A DNA stretch of 64,000 nucleotides from Otatea glauca (lineage: Eukaryota > Streptophyta > Magnoliopsida > Poales > Poaceae), in the NCBI GenBank assembly GCA_036346275.1, contig CM070725.1, forward strand, positions 35,898,104 to 35,962,103. Reading direction: 5' to 3'. Each line of letters starts with the position of its first letter. Within the stretch, counting starts at the first letter, position 1. The position numbers were made by a program, and so were the translations under genes. The notes below the pieces were generated by a model. The model searched no databases, was not told the origin of the DNA, and saw nothing but the letters and a program-made list of their open reading frames with translations. Shown here piece by piece: positions 34,261 through 45,034 of the stretch.

Positions 34261-35544
34261 GCGAGTTCCCATTGCTTCGTGCAACTTATTCCAAAATCTC
34301 GAGGTAAATTGGGTACCTCTGTCCGACACAATCTTCTTGGGCACTCCATGCAAACATACAATCCTTGACATGTACAACTCCGCTAAACGATCCCCTGAGT
34401 AGGTGGTTTTCACTGGGATAAAATGGGCGACCTTGGTTAGACGATCCACAATTACCCAAATGGAATCGTAACCCCTCTGAGTCTTAGGTAAACCGGTGAT
34501 AAAGTCCATTCCGATTTCCTCCCACTTCCATTCCGGAATTTTCAACGGCTGTAACAGACCAGCGGGTCTTTGATGCATGGCCTTTACCCTCTGACATACG
34601 TCGCATAAAGCAACATGTTCAGCTACTTCACGCTTCATGTTAGGCCACCAAAATCTCTCTTTTAAATCCTGGTACATCTTGGCACTTCCTGGGTGAATCG
34701 AGTACTTTGAATCGTGAGCTTCCTCGAGAATCAATTGCTTTAGTTCCTTTTTATCCGGCACACAAATTCGGCCTTTGAAGAACATGGTTCCTTGCTCATC
34801 CAGAGTGAAATCTACGGCTAGGCCTTCTTCCTTTTTAGCCTTAATCTTAGAAATTTTATCGTCCTCTTTCTGGCCTTCTCTAATCTGACCTTCCAGCGTT
34901 GGCTTTACTTCCAGTGCAGCTACCATTCCTTGCGGAACGACCTCCAATCTTAGTTTCTGAAATTCCTTGCATAATTCTGGTTGATCCTCCATTGTTAGCG
35001 TATTTGCACTATGGCTCTTTCGACTCAGAGCATCTGCTACCACGTTGGCCTTTCCGGGATGATAATGGATTCCCACATTATAATCCTTAATTAGCTCTAG
35101 CCACCTTCGCTGTCTCATATTCAGATCTGCTTGAGTGAATATGTATTTCAGGCTCTTATGGTCTGTATATATCTCACATCTATTTCCCATGAGATAATGA
35201 CGCCATATCTTTAAAGCATGCACTACGGCAGCTAACTCCAAATCATGCGTTGGATAATTCACCTCATGCGGTCTCAACTGTCTCAATGCATAAGCAACAA
35301 CTTTGCCTTCTTGCATTAGCACGCATCCCAAGCCTTGCTTTGAAGCATCGCAGTAAATATCAAATCCATTCTGCACATCTGGCAATACTAACACGGGGGC
35401 TGTTGTTAAACGCTTCTTTAATTCCATGAAACTTGTCTCGCACTCTGGCGTCCATGCAAACTTCTTTTCTTTCTTCAACAACTGCGTAAGGGGTTTAGCA
35501 ATCGTTGAGAATCCCTCTATGAACCGACGGTAATATCCCGCCAT
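34246..35544 (-). pseudogene. pol: RNase H and integrase core (element D)
   Basis: This is the longest open frame in the window (432 codons). It starts inside the RT thumb (MAGYYRRFIEGFS). The RNase H domain follows, with its four acidic residues in YCDASKQGLG, DLELAAVVHAL, IYTDHKSLKY and NVVADALSR. The integrase zinc-binding region is HDSKYSIHPG then CDVCQRVKA. The core has the first catalytic Asp in GMDFITGLPK and the second in IVSDRGTQFTS. The frame ends at a one-base shift near 34260, just before the third catalytic residue. Confidence 0.93.
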
Positions 35545-36535
35545 TCCCGAAAACTACGGATCGGGTAGCAGGACTTCGTTGCTCGGTGCAACACTGCGTC
35601 TACTTTGCTTGGGTCGACTGCAACTCCTTTAGTAGTCATTACATGACCAAGAAATTCAACTTTCTCCTTCCAAAATTCACACTTGCTAAACTTAGCATAC
35701 AAATGCTCGCGACTGCCTAAAACCATTCTCGTGTGTTCCGCATGCTCTTCCCGTGTCTTTGAGTAGACCAAGATATCGCCTATGAAGACTACAACAAACT
35801 TATCCAAATATTCCATGAAAACCTTATTCATCATGTTCATGAAATATGCCGGGGCGTTAGTCAATCCAAATGACATGACTGTGAACTCGTAATGTCCATA
35901 ACGCGTAGAAAACGCGGTCTTAGGCACATCCTCTGCTCGGATCTTCAACGATGGTAACTCGAACGAAGATCTATCTTGGAAAACTCAGCTCCTCTTAACT
36001 GATCAAATAAGTCGTCGATCCTTGGCAACGGATACTTATTCTTGATCGTTACTTCATTAAGTGCACGATAATCGATGCACATTCTAAGACTTCCGCCCTT
36101 TTTACGAACAAACAAAACCGGGGCTCCCCACGGCGATGAACTAGGTCTAATGAAGCCTTTCTCTTGCAGTTCCTCAATCTGCTTTTTCATTTCCACTAAC
36201 TCGTCGGTAGGCATCCGATATGGTCTCTTTGATATCGGTGCTGTCCCTGGCGCTAACTCGATCACGAACTCGATATCACGGTCCGGTGGCAATCCTGGCA
36301 AATCTTCTGGAAACACATCCGGGTATTCTCTGGCTACTGGCACATCTTCCATGCTGATGGCTTTCACGCTGTTGACCATTAACTGCCCATCTCGAACTGC
36401 GGTTGCTTGAAATTCTACTTTCTTGCCACTAGGGCCTTCCAAAGTTACGATCCTTCGGCCACAATCCAAAACAGCCTTATGTTTGGACAGCCAAGCCATT
36501 CCAAGGATGACGTCTAGGGATTGTGCATCTATCAA
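35517..36535 (-). pseudogene. pol: Reverse transcriptase (element D), active site altered
   Basis: The frame 35945-36535 gives the end of the protease domain (DVILGMAWLSKHKA), the PR-RT linker, and SPWGAPVLFVRKKGG and MCIDYRALNEVTIKNKYPLP. After a frameshift near 35948 the frame 35517-35948 continues FSTRYGHYEFTVMSFGLTNA and then reads VVVFIGDILVYSK. In an active enzyme this motif is [FY]xDD. Here the first Asp of the pair is Gly (codon GGC, about 35780), so metal binding is lost. Another shift near 35560 separates it from the RNase H frame. Confidence 0.9.
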
Positions 36536-36858
36536 AATAAGATTCGCTAGGAATTATATCCCATCCATAAGCAACTTAGCTCCCAAACACCCAAGGCTAG
36601 ATCTAAGCTCAGATCCTGGGGCTTGGACTAAGAGCACACACTTAAGATCCACCACTTTAAATCCATTCTTGGTTGCAAAACTTTGAGAAATAAACGAATG
36701 CGAAGCTCCAGAATCAAACAAAACTGTAGCAGGTACTGAGTTGACCAGGAACTAACCCAGTACGACGTCTGTAGCCTCCTGAGCTCCATCCGCGGTGATG
36801 TGGTTGATCCTTCCGCGCACTGTTGATTGCGGGGTTGCTCCAGTTTGACCTGGCGCAC
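36536..36858 (-). pseudogene. pol: Aspartic protease (element D)
   Basis: The active site LFDSGASHSFIS is encoded at about 36690-36725. TAG at 36752-36754 (after ATDVVLG) cuts it off from the end of Gag, and a TAA at about 36554-36556 interrupts it before DVILGMAWL. The relatedness to the element 1 protease (468-893) is plain. The catalytic Asp is retained. Confidence 0.85.
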
Positions 36859-37950
36859 GATTTCCTCCTGAGGTTGGTGCCTTGGCAGGTGTTGTTCCCA
36901 AGTTGAAACGAACTGGCGTAATGCCTCCCTTCTGTGGACACCTATTAGAAAAGTGCCCTGGCTCGTTGCAGGTATAGCATCTTTTCATTGCAGATTGTTG
37001 ATTCCCTCCTGGCGCATGTTGCCCTGTGCTAGTGTTTGAAAATTTTGATTGGCAGGGCGAGGTACAGGGGTTGATGTCTTGTTCACAGCTGGTGGTTGGA
37101 ATCTAGCAAATTGTTGTGGTGACCTCCTCAAACGTAGATGGTTTGGACGTCCACCCTGATTAGTCATTAAGCGCTTACGGGTTTCACCCAGCTCTTTGCG
37201 CTTATCCTCTAGGATCAAAGCCTTATTAATCAACTCCTGAAAGTCTGGGAAATTGTGGGTAATCAGTCCCACCTGCAGTCCTGAATTCAGTCCCTTCATG
37301 AAACGAGACTGCCTAGCTTTATCTGTCGCTACGTCTTCAGGAGCATAGCGAGCTAACTGGGTAAACTTGTTCAGGTACTCGGCCACTGGTTGGCCTCCTT
37401 GTTTCAGAGCCCTGAATTCTTCCTTCTTAAGGTCCATCATTCCCTCCGGGACATGATACTGGCGGAAAGCATTGGTAAACTCCTCCCAGGTGATCTCTTG
37501 TGGGGCTCCATGAGCGACACAGTAATTCTCCCACCATTCTGCGGCGGTTCCTTCCAATTGATGAGAGGCGTAGAGCACCTTCTCATTGCCTTCACATTGC
37601 GTGATATGCAGCTTCTTTTCAATAGTTCTAAGCCAGTCATCGGCTTCCAAAGGGTTCACATTTCCCGAGAAAGTTGGTGGCCTAGTCCTCATAAAATCTG
37701 ATAGCTTTGAGTGAGGTCGGGGTCCACCATGGTTGTTCTGAGCTACAGGGTTGTTGTTGTTGGCTGCTGCGTTGGTCATCTGATGCATCTGCTGCATCAT
37801 AGTCTGCATCAATTGAGTCTGCGCTGCGAGAAACGCTCCCAGATTCTGCATGTCCACTGGCGGTGGTTGAGGGCTGCCTCCGTCATTGGGGTTGTCATTC
37901 TGGCGTAGTCCACTTCCTGAAGCACCGTTGTTTCCTCGAGTATTCACCAT
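36752..37950 (-). pseudogene. gag: Gag (element D)
   Basis: The start is the ATG at 37950 (MVNTRGNNGASGSG). The N-terminal third is rich in Asn, Gln, Pro and Met. The Gag domain (about residues 85-235) has PLEADDWLRTIEKKL, KVLYASHQLEGTAAEWWENY, EFRALKQGGQPVAEYL and FTQLARYAPEDV. After 321 codons the frame is lost near 36985. The CCHC knuckle CYTCNEPGHFSNRC continues in the frame 36752-36988. One indel therefore separates capsid from nucleocapsid. Apart from that, Gag is well preserved. Confidence 0.9.
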
Positions 37951-38228
37951 CTGATGATTGCCTCTTGGGTTAGGAAAGGTAGATGTAGCATAGATAAGAA
38001 GTAAGAATTTCTAAAGCGGGGAAACAGGTTATACCCAACTGAAATAATTCTTTATTTATTCTTGGTATGGCTGCTTATTTAAGCCTACAAGCTTTGCAAC
38101 ACATACTGCACACTCAGCATTACAAAGAAGCAAACTAAACACGAAACCTTAACGTCAACTAAAAAGGTAAAGACTAACTTAAAGACGCGACTCACACCCG
38201 AGTCATGACACGGCTCCAAGGCTGACAC

Positions 38229-38939
38229 TCACTCATCCAGCCACCCTGGCTGAGACTGATCCGGCGCATACACCGGCGGGTGAGCTGGCATAGGGGCAAA
38301 ACTATCCTGATGACCTACTACTGGGTCCTCTGCAACAACGGGGTCTGCACTCCCCTCTGGCTCCCACTCTCGCTCCTCGGGATCCTCCTCGGACTCCTCA
38401 GCTGGCTCCTGAACTCCTCGAGTCACGCGCTCCAGCTCGTCCTCGACCGCCTCTAGGGCCTCTCCCAGCTCAGTGATCATCCCGATGGCTGAAGTACGGG
38501 TCATCTCAAGCTCCTGCTCTGCTACTCTGAGTGCCTCGTACACAGTCTCCAGCTCCTGGGTAGTCTCTCTCATATGATCCTCCTGGGCAAGGGCGAACTC
38601 TACAAGGTGTACCGCGGTGGCACACTCGTTCTCCACGATCCGTCTGCGTCGGCATGCTTGAACGTCTGGGTGAAGGCGGAACACTGAGTCGTGAAGCTCG
38701 TCGGCGTAGTCGCGGCAGACACGGCGAAGAGCAAGTCGAGCGACCTCCTGAATTGCAACCTCGTACGAGAATCTTCTGGCAGAGATGTTGATTGGCCTGC
38801 TAGCTTCTTCGTTCTCCCGAGCGTAGATAATCAGCTTGCAAATAAATCCTCGGTGTACACCATTGACGGTCCAACTGCCTCCCCGGTAAAGCGGACGGTA
38901 GAAGCCTCCAAGCGTCTGAAGAACTCTCCACAGCTCCAT
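38229..38939 (-). CDS. Extra ORF (ORF0-like) between primer site and gag, element D
   Basis: This is an uninterrupted frame, although gag and pol of the same element are broken. The first ATG is at 38939 (MELWRVLQTLGGFY), giving 236 residues. The frame is open about 105 bases further upstream, to a stop, without another ATG, so a spliced or non-ATG start cannot be excluded. Residues 1-100 look globular (GFICKLIIYARENE, SYEVAIQEVARLALRRVC). About 110-175 are heptad-like and acidic (HMRETTQELETVYEALRVAE). The tail is Glu/Pro-rich (PAEESEEDPEEREWEPEG). I find no nucleic-acid-binding or enzymatic motif. Some rice gypsy families (RIRE3 and RIRE8, from memory) carry an ORF in this place. The function is unknown. 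A related decayed pair lies in element 1. Confidence 0.65.
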   Translation of the reverse strand: MELWRVLQTLGGFYRPLYRGGSWTVNGVHRGFICKLIIYARENEEASRPINISARRFSYEVAIQEVARLALRRVCRDYADELHDSVFRLHPDVQACRRRRIVENECATAVHLVEFALAQEDHMRETTQELETVYEALRVAEQELEMTRTSAIGMITELGEALEAVEDELERVTRGVQEPAEESEEDPEEREWEPEGSADPVVAEDPVVGHQDSFAPMPAHPPVYAPDQSQPGWLDE

Positions 38940-39182
38940 GGCGTAGCCGCCAGCTGACTCCTCGAAGGTCGGAACGATCGGCTTCTGCTCCACAAGAACT
39001 TTGAATAAGTTCTCCACCCAAATCGGCAAGTAAAATGGGTAAATTCAGCAAAGGCGAGAAGTAGAGAATGAGATGAGTCAAGAGTGTTTTATTAGTCAAA
39101 TTTAAATTTTTCTTTTAGAAAATAGTTTTGGACTCACACAGGACACCTCCATACTATCTAGGGCCAAGACCGACAGTCAGTA

Positions 39183-39195
39183 TGCTCTGATACCA
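39183..39195 (-). promoter_or_regulatory. Primer binding site (initiator-Met tRNA), element D
   Basis: The minus strand reads TGGTATCAGAGCA, four bases inside the 5' LTR end at 39200. It has the same primer type and spacing as element 1. Confidence 0.93.
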
Positions 39196-39199
39196 CCTC

Positions 39200-42100
39200 T
39201 GTAAGGACCCGAATCCACTGATTCGAACCCACTGTGTTTACCGCACTAGTCCCAGGATCAACGCTAGTGCACACAGCTTAACATTGGTACATATCACATC
39301 ATACACAACGATAATAGAATAATAGTTCATTTATTGATATAGCTAAATGTATGATCTTATGACCAACTTACATTATTAAGCCACGCAGGGCAAGACTGAA
39401 TATATAACTAATGATTAAGCAAATGGAAAATAGAAACGTAGATAGCTCATCAGTTCACCACAGGCAACCGACAAGGCTCGGACCCTAATGACTCGTGTCT
39501 TCCTGGAATTCATCTTCCAAAACCGGTGTAGATTCTTCAACTGTTGATTATTGTTGTTTGGCAAGGGTGAGTACTTAAGCACTCAACAAGTTGTGCATAG
39601 AATGCAATTCTATGTATCTATATGTAAGGCTTATTCCAATGGATAGGCTATCATGGCTATTTTGCAATAAGCAGCATTTATGAACAAATACAGTAAATAG
39701 ATTGTAAATAATGTAAAACAAATAGCAATAGTAAATAACTTCAGTATTTCTCAAGTAAACCAAGTTTCCAATCCTAAGTCAAATTTCATCTTCCATATGA
39801 CATTACGCCATCCCAACCAAGTTGTCGAATTAATTAAGCTAACCCTTAACTGTAATTCCCGAGCATTGCTCAATACCGCGAGCACGGCTATCCGAATAGT
39901 TTCACACTCTGCAGAGGTTATGCACTTTACCCACGTGATACAACCAAACACCACCAAGGCGAGTGATTATAACAAAGCCTTTACAAAGCTCTGGCTTAAC
40001 CGGATACTACCCGCTAAGGTTTCAACACTGGTGGGTCTGAAAACCATAACCAGGGCCCCCCTCTTACGCCATGTGAATTACACCATAACTCGGGAACTCA
40101 CACCGACCACGATAGTACCAAAATTAAGACATTGCAAATTACTCAGCTAGGCTGGCCCATACCAGACATGTGGTTGCATGATTGACTCAGGTCAAAGGCT
40201 TGCAAGGTTAAGTCCTTAGTGTGATCAAGGCAAGACATCCACATACCCTCTGCCCATCGGGCCCACCTTGGCCTCCTCGCCCCTTGCCACTTGCCCCAAT
40301 CTAAGTTATTATCACCCAGTTGATTACCAAGCACCACGTGCCATCAACAATTCAACATCGTTGCGTGACATGACTCGCCACAACAACTCAATCTCATCGT
40401 GTGATTCCACATGACACACAAGTTGATAACATTGTTCCATATTCCATTAATCAAGATTAATTATCAATGATTCTGACACATGTGATGACGTGGCACGGCT
40501 AAGCAACTAATACGAACTAATCCTCCAATGTTGATCATAATTACTAATCAACTATATTAAACCAATCTAGGGTGACAATGGATCATGGCATACAATGACA
40601 AGGTGGGGTATAGATCAATCTGGTACATTAGCTAAGCCCAATCTAACTTGAAACAATTGTATATTTGAAATATATGCAATATGGTAAAACAAATATAGCA
40701 ATTTTATAAACATGGGTTCAACATGATCAAAGCACAACTTGCCTTGGAATAGGTCCTGATCTGGTTCTCGAACTTGCTCTTGAGTTGCTAGATCTTCCTC
40801 CGAAGCGTCGCACAATTCAACGTCTACGCGTACCGAAGGAGAAAAGCAAATAAATACCAAAACAGAGAGCAAATGAACTCCAAAAATCAAATAAAATTCA
40901 CCATTAAATAGATCTCAATTTTACAAATTTTTAGAAACTGGAATCACTCAAATCCGAGTTACGATACAAAAGATATAGCCTTTTGAAGTTTAAAATAAAT
41001 ACTGAAAATACAGAAATTAGAAATTCGAATTATTTTTATACTGAAAAATAGATTATTGCGTCATCATGACGTCACGCTGGCGTCAGCCCTGGTGCCAGCC
41101 AATCAAAGCTGCCACGTGTCTTTGGCGTATGGACTGAGTCCACGACGCAGCGACGAGTCCACAGTGCACCCGGTCCATGCCGCCTCGGTACCCATGCCCG
41201 ACACGCGTCACGATCTGATCGGTCTCCCGCACGGCTCGATCTGATCCGAGGAAAACGAATCGGACGGCTATGATCTAACCGACACGCGCCTCATCCAATG
41301 GCTTACCTCGATCCGACGGTCACGAACCCACCCGGCTCGCGCGGCGCGCGGCGAGAAGGTCCACCGGAGATGAAGAAGAAGCCTCGGCGGCGGCGTTCGA
41401 CGTGTCCCGATGTGAAGAAGTGGCGCGATCGACGCGCGCGACGGTGAACTCGGATCTGCGGTCCAAGCGGCGGAAAACGGCGGATCGGCGACATCCTCGC
41501 CAAAAGCCGCGGCGGTTCCACGCTTAAACTCCGGTGAGCTCGCGGCTCGCCCTACGGTGATCTCGCAAACCTCTCCGACCAAAAGATGCGCGCCAATCAG
41601 CTGCGAACCTCGAGGTGCTACCCCTATTTAAAGCCTCGGCGTCGCGCCCACACGGCGAAAGAAGTCCGACGTTGATACGGCGGCGGATTCCGAGTTCGGA
41701 ACGAAGACGACAACCGACGGCGCGACACGTGTCCCGATCCAACGGTCAAACGCGAGTGAACACGCGGTCTACGCTAGACCGTTGGATCACACGCGAACGG
41801 CCAAGATCTAGGTTTCACCGCAGGGGTTTACGGGCGGACCGGGCCGTGTCGGCGAGCCAACGCCTGACAAAGGCCGGGCTCGCCCAACATTGTTCACAAG
41901 ACTTTTTAAAAGATTTCTCATTTAAAATAATTACAGAAATTCATTTTATTTTTTTTAGGCAATAAAATAATCATGAAAAATCCAAGAAAAATCTCAAAAA
42001 TACTTTGAGACATTCTGGACTTAAATAAAATATTTTTGGAAAAACTTTATTTTAACTTTGCACAGATTTAAATAAGTTTGAATAAAAGGCAATAAACTTG

Positions 42101-42211
42101 AAATAAGAATTAATTCAAATAAATCCAGAAAAATCCAAATAAATTCCAGAAAATCATAAATGCACTTTTAGGCAATAAAATAATATTTAAGCAAAATTTT
42201 GGGATGTTACA
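39200..42211 (-). repeat. 5' LTR of element D (3012 bp)
   Basis: It has the same ends as the 3' LTR: TGTAACATCCCAAAATTTTG at 42211 and CGGGTCCTTACA at 39200. A TATA-like TTTAAATAG is on the minus strand at about 41624-41632. Most differences from the 3' LTR are small deletions in the GC-rich stretch 41080-41900. The frames at 39575-41965 are LTR sequence, not genes. Confidence 0.95.
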
Positions 42212-44277
42212 ATTGTGCCGCGTCACCTCCGGCCGCTGCGTCGCTCCTCGGTCGTCCGATCGGGTCGAGTGGCCGGATGCTGGACGCGTGGCCCGTCCGC
42301 GTCAGCGCCCACGTCAGCGCCATGTCATCTACTTGCGTCGGTAATCGCGTCGGCCGACCGCTCGTGTCGTGATGACGTCGGCGTCTTGCCGAGCACGGTG
42401 AACGAGGCGATTCGTGGACCCACCCACCGTGAACCCGATGACGTCGGCGTTGCGCAATAAATCCTTTTCCAAGACAAAAATAAATCCGAAATTCGATTTT
42501 CGATTTTCTGTATTTTCTCTGAATTTAATCTTTCGGAGGCCTGCTCGCCATACGAACTCCGATTGAGGCGATTCAAGTTTCTAAATTTTCTAAAATCAAG
42601 ATCTATCTTCCAGAGCCATTTATTTTCAGTTTTGAGCTGGTTTGAGTCTCTGTTTTGTATTTATTTGGTTTCGTTGCTTCTTTTCCTAGTGAGACGCTAA
42701 TTCCAAGGAGCGAACGAAGACTTCAAGACCAAGATTCAAAGACTAGATCAGCAAGGCAAGTCGTAACCTTTGATCATATTGATCCTATGTTTGCAAAGTA
42801 ATTTATTTTATACACTTGCATGCTATTTTGTGTATCAATGCTTATTTAATGGGGTAGATGTATACCTAGTTGACATTATGCCACCTTGATTAGTTGTATG
42901 CCATGTATCCATTGCTAGACCTAGGTTGGGACATTACTAGTTGGACATAATCATTATACCAACATTGGGTTATTGTAGCTATGCTTAGACATGCTTACAT
43001 ATACGTTGGGATTCATGTCACATGTGAATAATGTTAATATTGACTTAATGAGATATTGAATCGTGGCCGTTAGCCACTGTTGTAAAATTTGTTGTACCAT
43101 GGCGGGGTTTGCCATTGGTCTTGGTTGAACGCAATTGTTTTCCCTCGCAAGTGATCGTGAAGTAAAGGGGGTGCTTTCTAGCACATTGGGATGTGGATGT
43201 CTTGCCTGAGACAATTTAAGGACTTAATCTTGTGCGCCATTGAACTGGGCCTAGTCGTACTACCACATGTCTGGAATGGGACAGACTTAGCTGATTAATT
43301 TGCAATGTCTAGCCTTGAGTACTGCCAGTTGGTGGTGTGGGTTCCGGGATGGACGGGTAGATTCGCAAGGCGCAAGAGGGGGCCCTAAAGGGCGAAACCT
43401 TAGCGGGCAGTACCGAGTTTAGACAGCGCATTGTAAAGGCTTTGTCATGATATCTCTGCGACGCACCAAAGGAAGTGTGTTAAGATCGATTGCACAAAGA
43501 GATGATCATGTCTTGTGGGTAAAGTTGTACAACCTCTGCAGAGTGTAAAACTATTCGAATAGCCGCGTCCGCGGTTATGGACAAAGCCCGGAAATTTCAC
43601 ACGGGGTATAGAGTGTTTCATATTCGAATAGCCGCGTCCGCGGTCATGGACAAAGCCCGGGAATTTCACACGGGGTATAGAGTGTTTCATAAAATGTGGA
43701 ATGTGGAATTGTTGGGATATGAACGGGGAGTTCACTGTCGTTTTGTTGTCTATCATTGATCTATCAATCATTTATGTATGTTTTCTTAAATATGCTTTCA
43801 ATCTATTTATTGTATTTCAATTCAAGTATTGCTTTCTGCAAATGAACTATATAGCCATCCTTGTCAAGCCGTGCATGAATATATTGCATCAATTCCCTAC
43901 GGCTTGCTGAGTACCTTTGTACTCACGGCTTTATGTCCTTGTTGATCAGTTGCTGAAGGAGATAATGAATATCATGAGGAGGAATTCTATGAAGACTACG
44001 TGGATTAGGAAGGCGTTCTCCGCACGATTGCCCGTGGCATGTCGAATGGTTCAAGTTATCTTTTCATTGCAATAGTATTTGTTTCTTAAGCCCTTAAGGC
44101 GTAATGGTGTAAACATTGACCATAAGGTCGTTTGCTTTATTCAATAATAAATTGCTTTTTCTTAGTTAATTCGTTGTATGGAATGGTATTTCATCTATGT
44201 CTCCACTGTGTGCACTAGCGTGATCTCGACTAGTGCAAGTATACAGAGGGTTTGGATTTGCAAACCGGGTCCCGACA
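42212..44277 (+). repeat. Solo LTR F, right part
   Basis: It continues LTR F after element D and ends GGGTCCCGACA at 44277. Beyond it copia A RNase H resumes (AATGCAAATAGCAG on the plus strand). Solo status rests on the absence of any primer site or polypurine tract next to either end. The target pentamers GCTGC (29564-29568) and ATGAC (44278-44282) do not match well, but removal of five bases restores the copia frame, so the insertion made a 5-bp duplication that has since decayed, or the very end is off by a few bases. Confidence 0.82.
43557..43694. repeat. 69-bp direct duplication in LTR F
   Basis: Two adjacent copies start GAATAGCCGCGTCCGCGG at 43557 and 43626 and differ at about three positions. 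The single-copy version is present in related LTRs, for example around 58350-58420 in LTR E. Confidence 0.9.
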
Positions 44278-45034
44278 ATGACCGATTCTTAGCAATGCAA
44301 ATAGCAGAAGTGTTATCACAGAAAAGTGGCACACTCTCTATCTCTAACTCAAAGTCCCGTAAGGTCGATCTCATCTAAAGCACCTGGCTACAACAACTGG
44401 CTGTAGCAACATACTCGGCCTCAGCGGTGGACTGTGCAACTCTGGACTGCTTCCTAGACGACCAAGAAACAAGAGAAGTGCCAATGAATTGGCAAGTGCT
44501 AGAAGTGCTCTTCCTATTTATCCTATAGCCAGCAAAGTCGGCATCGAAAAAGGCTCTCAGGGACAGACAAGAAGAGGAAGAGTACCAAATACCATAATCA
44601 GTGGTAGCACGAAGGTACCTGAAGATGCGCTTCACCGCCTGGCGGTGAGAGACGCGAGGAGAAGCCTGAAATCGAGCGCATAGACATACAGCAAAATGTA
44701 TGTCCGGCCTCGAAGCGGTGAGATACAGGAGGGAGCCAATCATACTCCGGAACTCCTTCTGATCAGCAGGCTCACCATCCTCGTCAGGCTCGAGGACAGC
44801 AGTGGTGGCCATAGGAGTTATCACCGGCTTACCATCAGACATATCAAACCGCCTCAAGAGGTCCCGAGTGTACTTACCTTGATGCAGGAAAGTACCCTCC
44901 CGAGTCTGCTTGATTTGAAAACCAAGAAAGTAGCTCAACTCGCCCATCATACTCATCTCAAACTCTGTGCTCATCACCTCAGAAAACTGAGACACAAGCG
45001 AATGAGATGAGCCACCAAAAATGATATCGCCCAC
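44278..45034 (-). pseudogene. pol: Copia A RT C-terminus and RNase H, N-terminal part
   Basis: The frame 44375-45034 begins at the active site, which reads YVGDIIFGGSS in the minus translation across 45015-45045; the family motif is YVDD, so the first Asp is Gly. Then come STEFEMSMMGELSYFLGFQI and TRDLLRRFDMSDGKPVITPM, followed by RNase H: LRAFFDADFAGYRINRKST and VAQSTAEAEYVATASCC. A TAG follows SQVL at 44375. The next residues (FELEIESVPLFCDNTSA-like region, cut by LTR F at 44277) carry the last acidic residue. The RNase H therefore lies in two blocks 14.7 kb apart. Confidence 0.9.

Larger units (their letters stand above)
30399..42211 (-). mobile_element. Element D: structurally complete Tekay-like chromovirus
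   Basis: From right to left: 5' LTR (42211-39200), Met-tRNA primer site, extra ORF (38939-38229), gag, protease, RT, RNase H, integrase with chromodomain, polypurine tract, and 3' LTR (33432-30399). It is 11.8 kb long. Flanking pentamers are ATTGC (30394-30398) and ATTGT (42212-42216). Gag beginning MVNTRGNN and the chromodomain after integrase place it in the Tekay/Del branch. The LTRs are very similar by eye (a few percent different, mostly small indels in GC-rich parts), so it is among the youngest insertions here. Pol carries frameshifts and an altered RT active site, so it could move only with helper proteins. Confidence 0.9.

Noticed and set aside
37390..37908. Plus-strand frames opposite element D gag
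   Set aside because: They are the complement of a well-supported gag frame, with no motif of their own.
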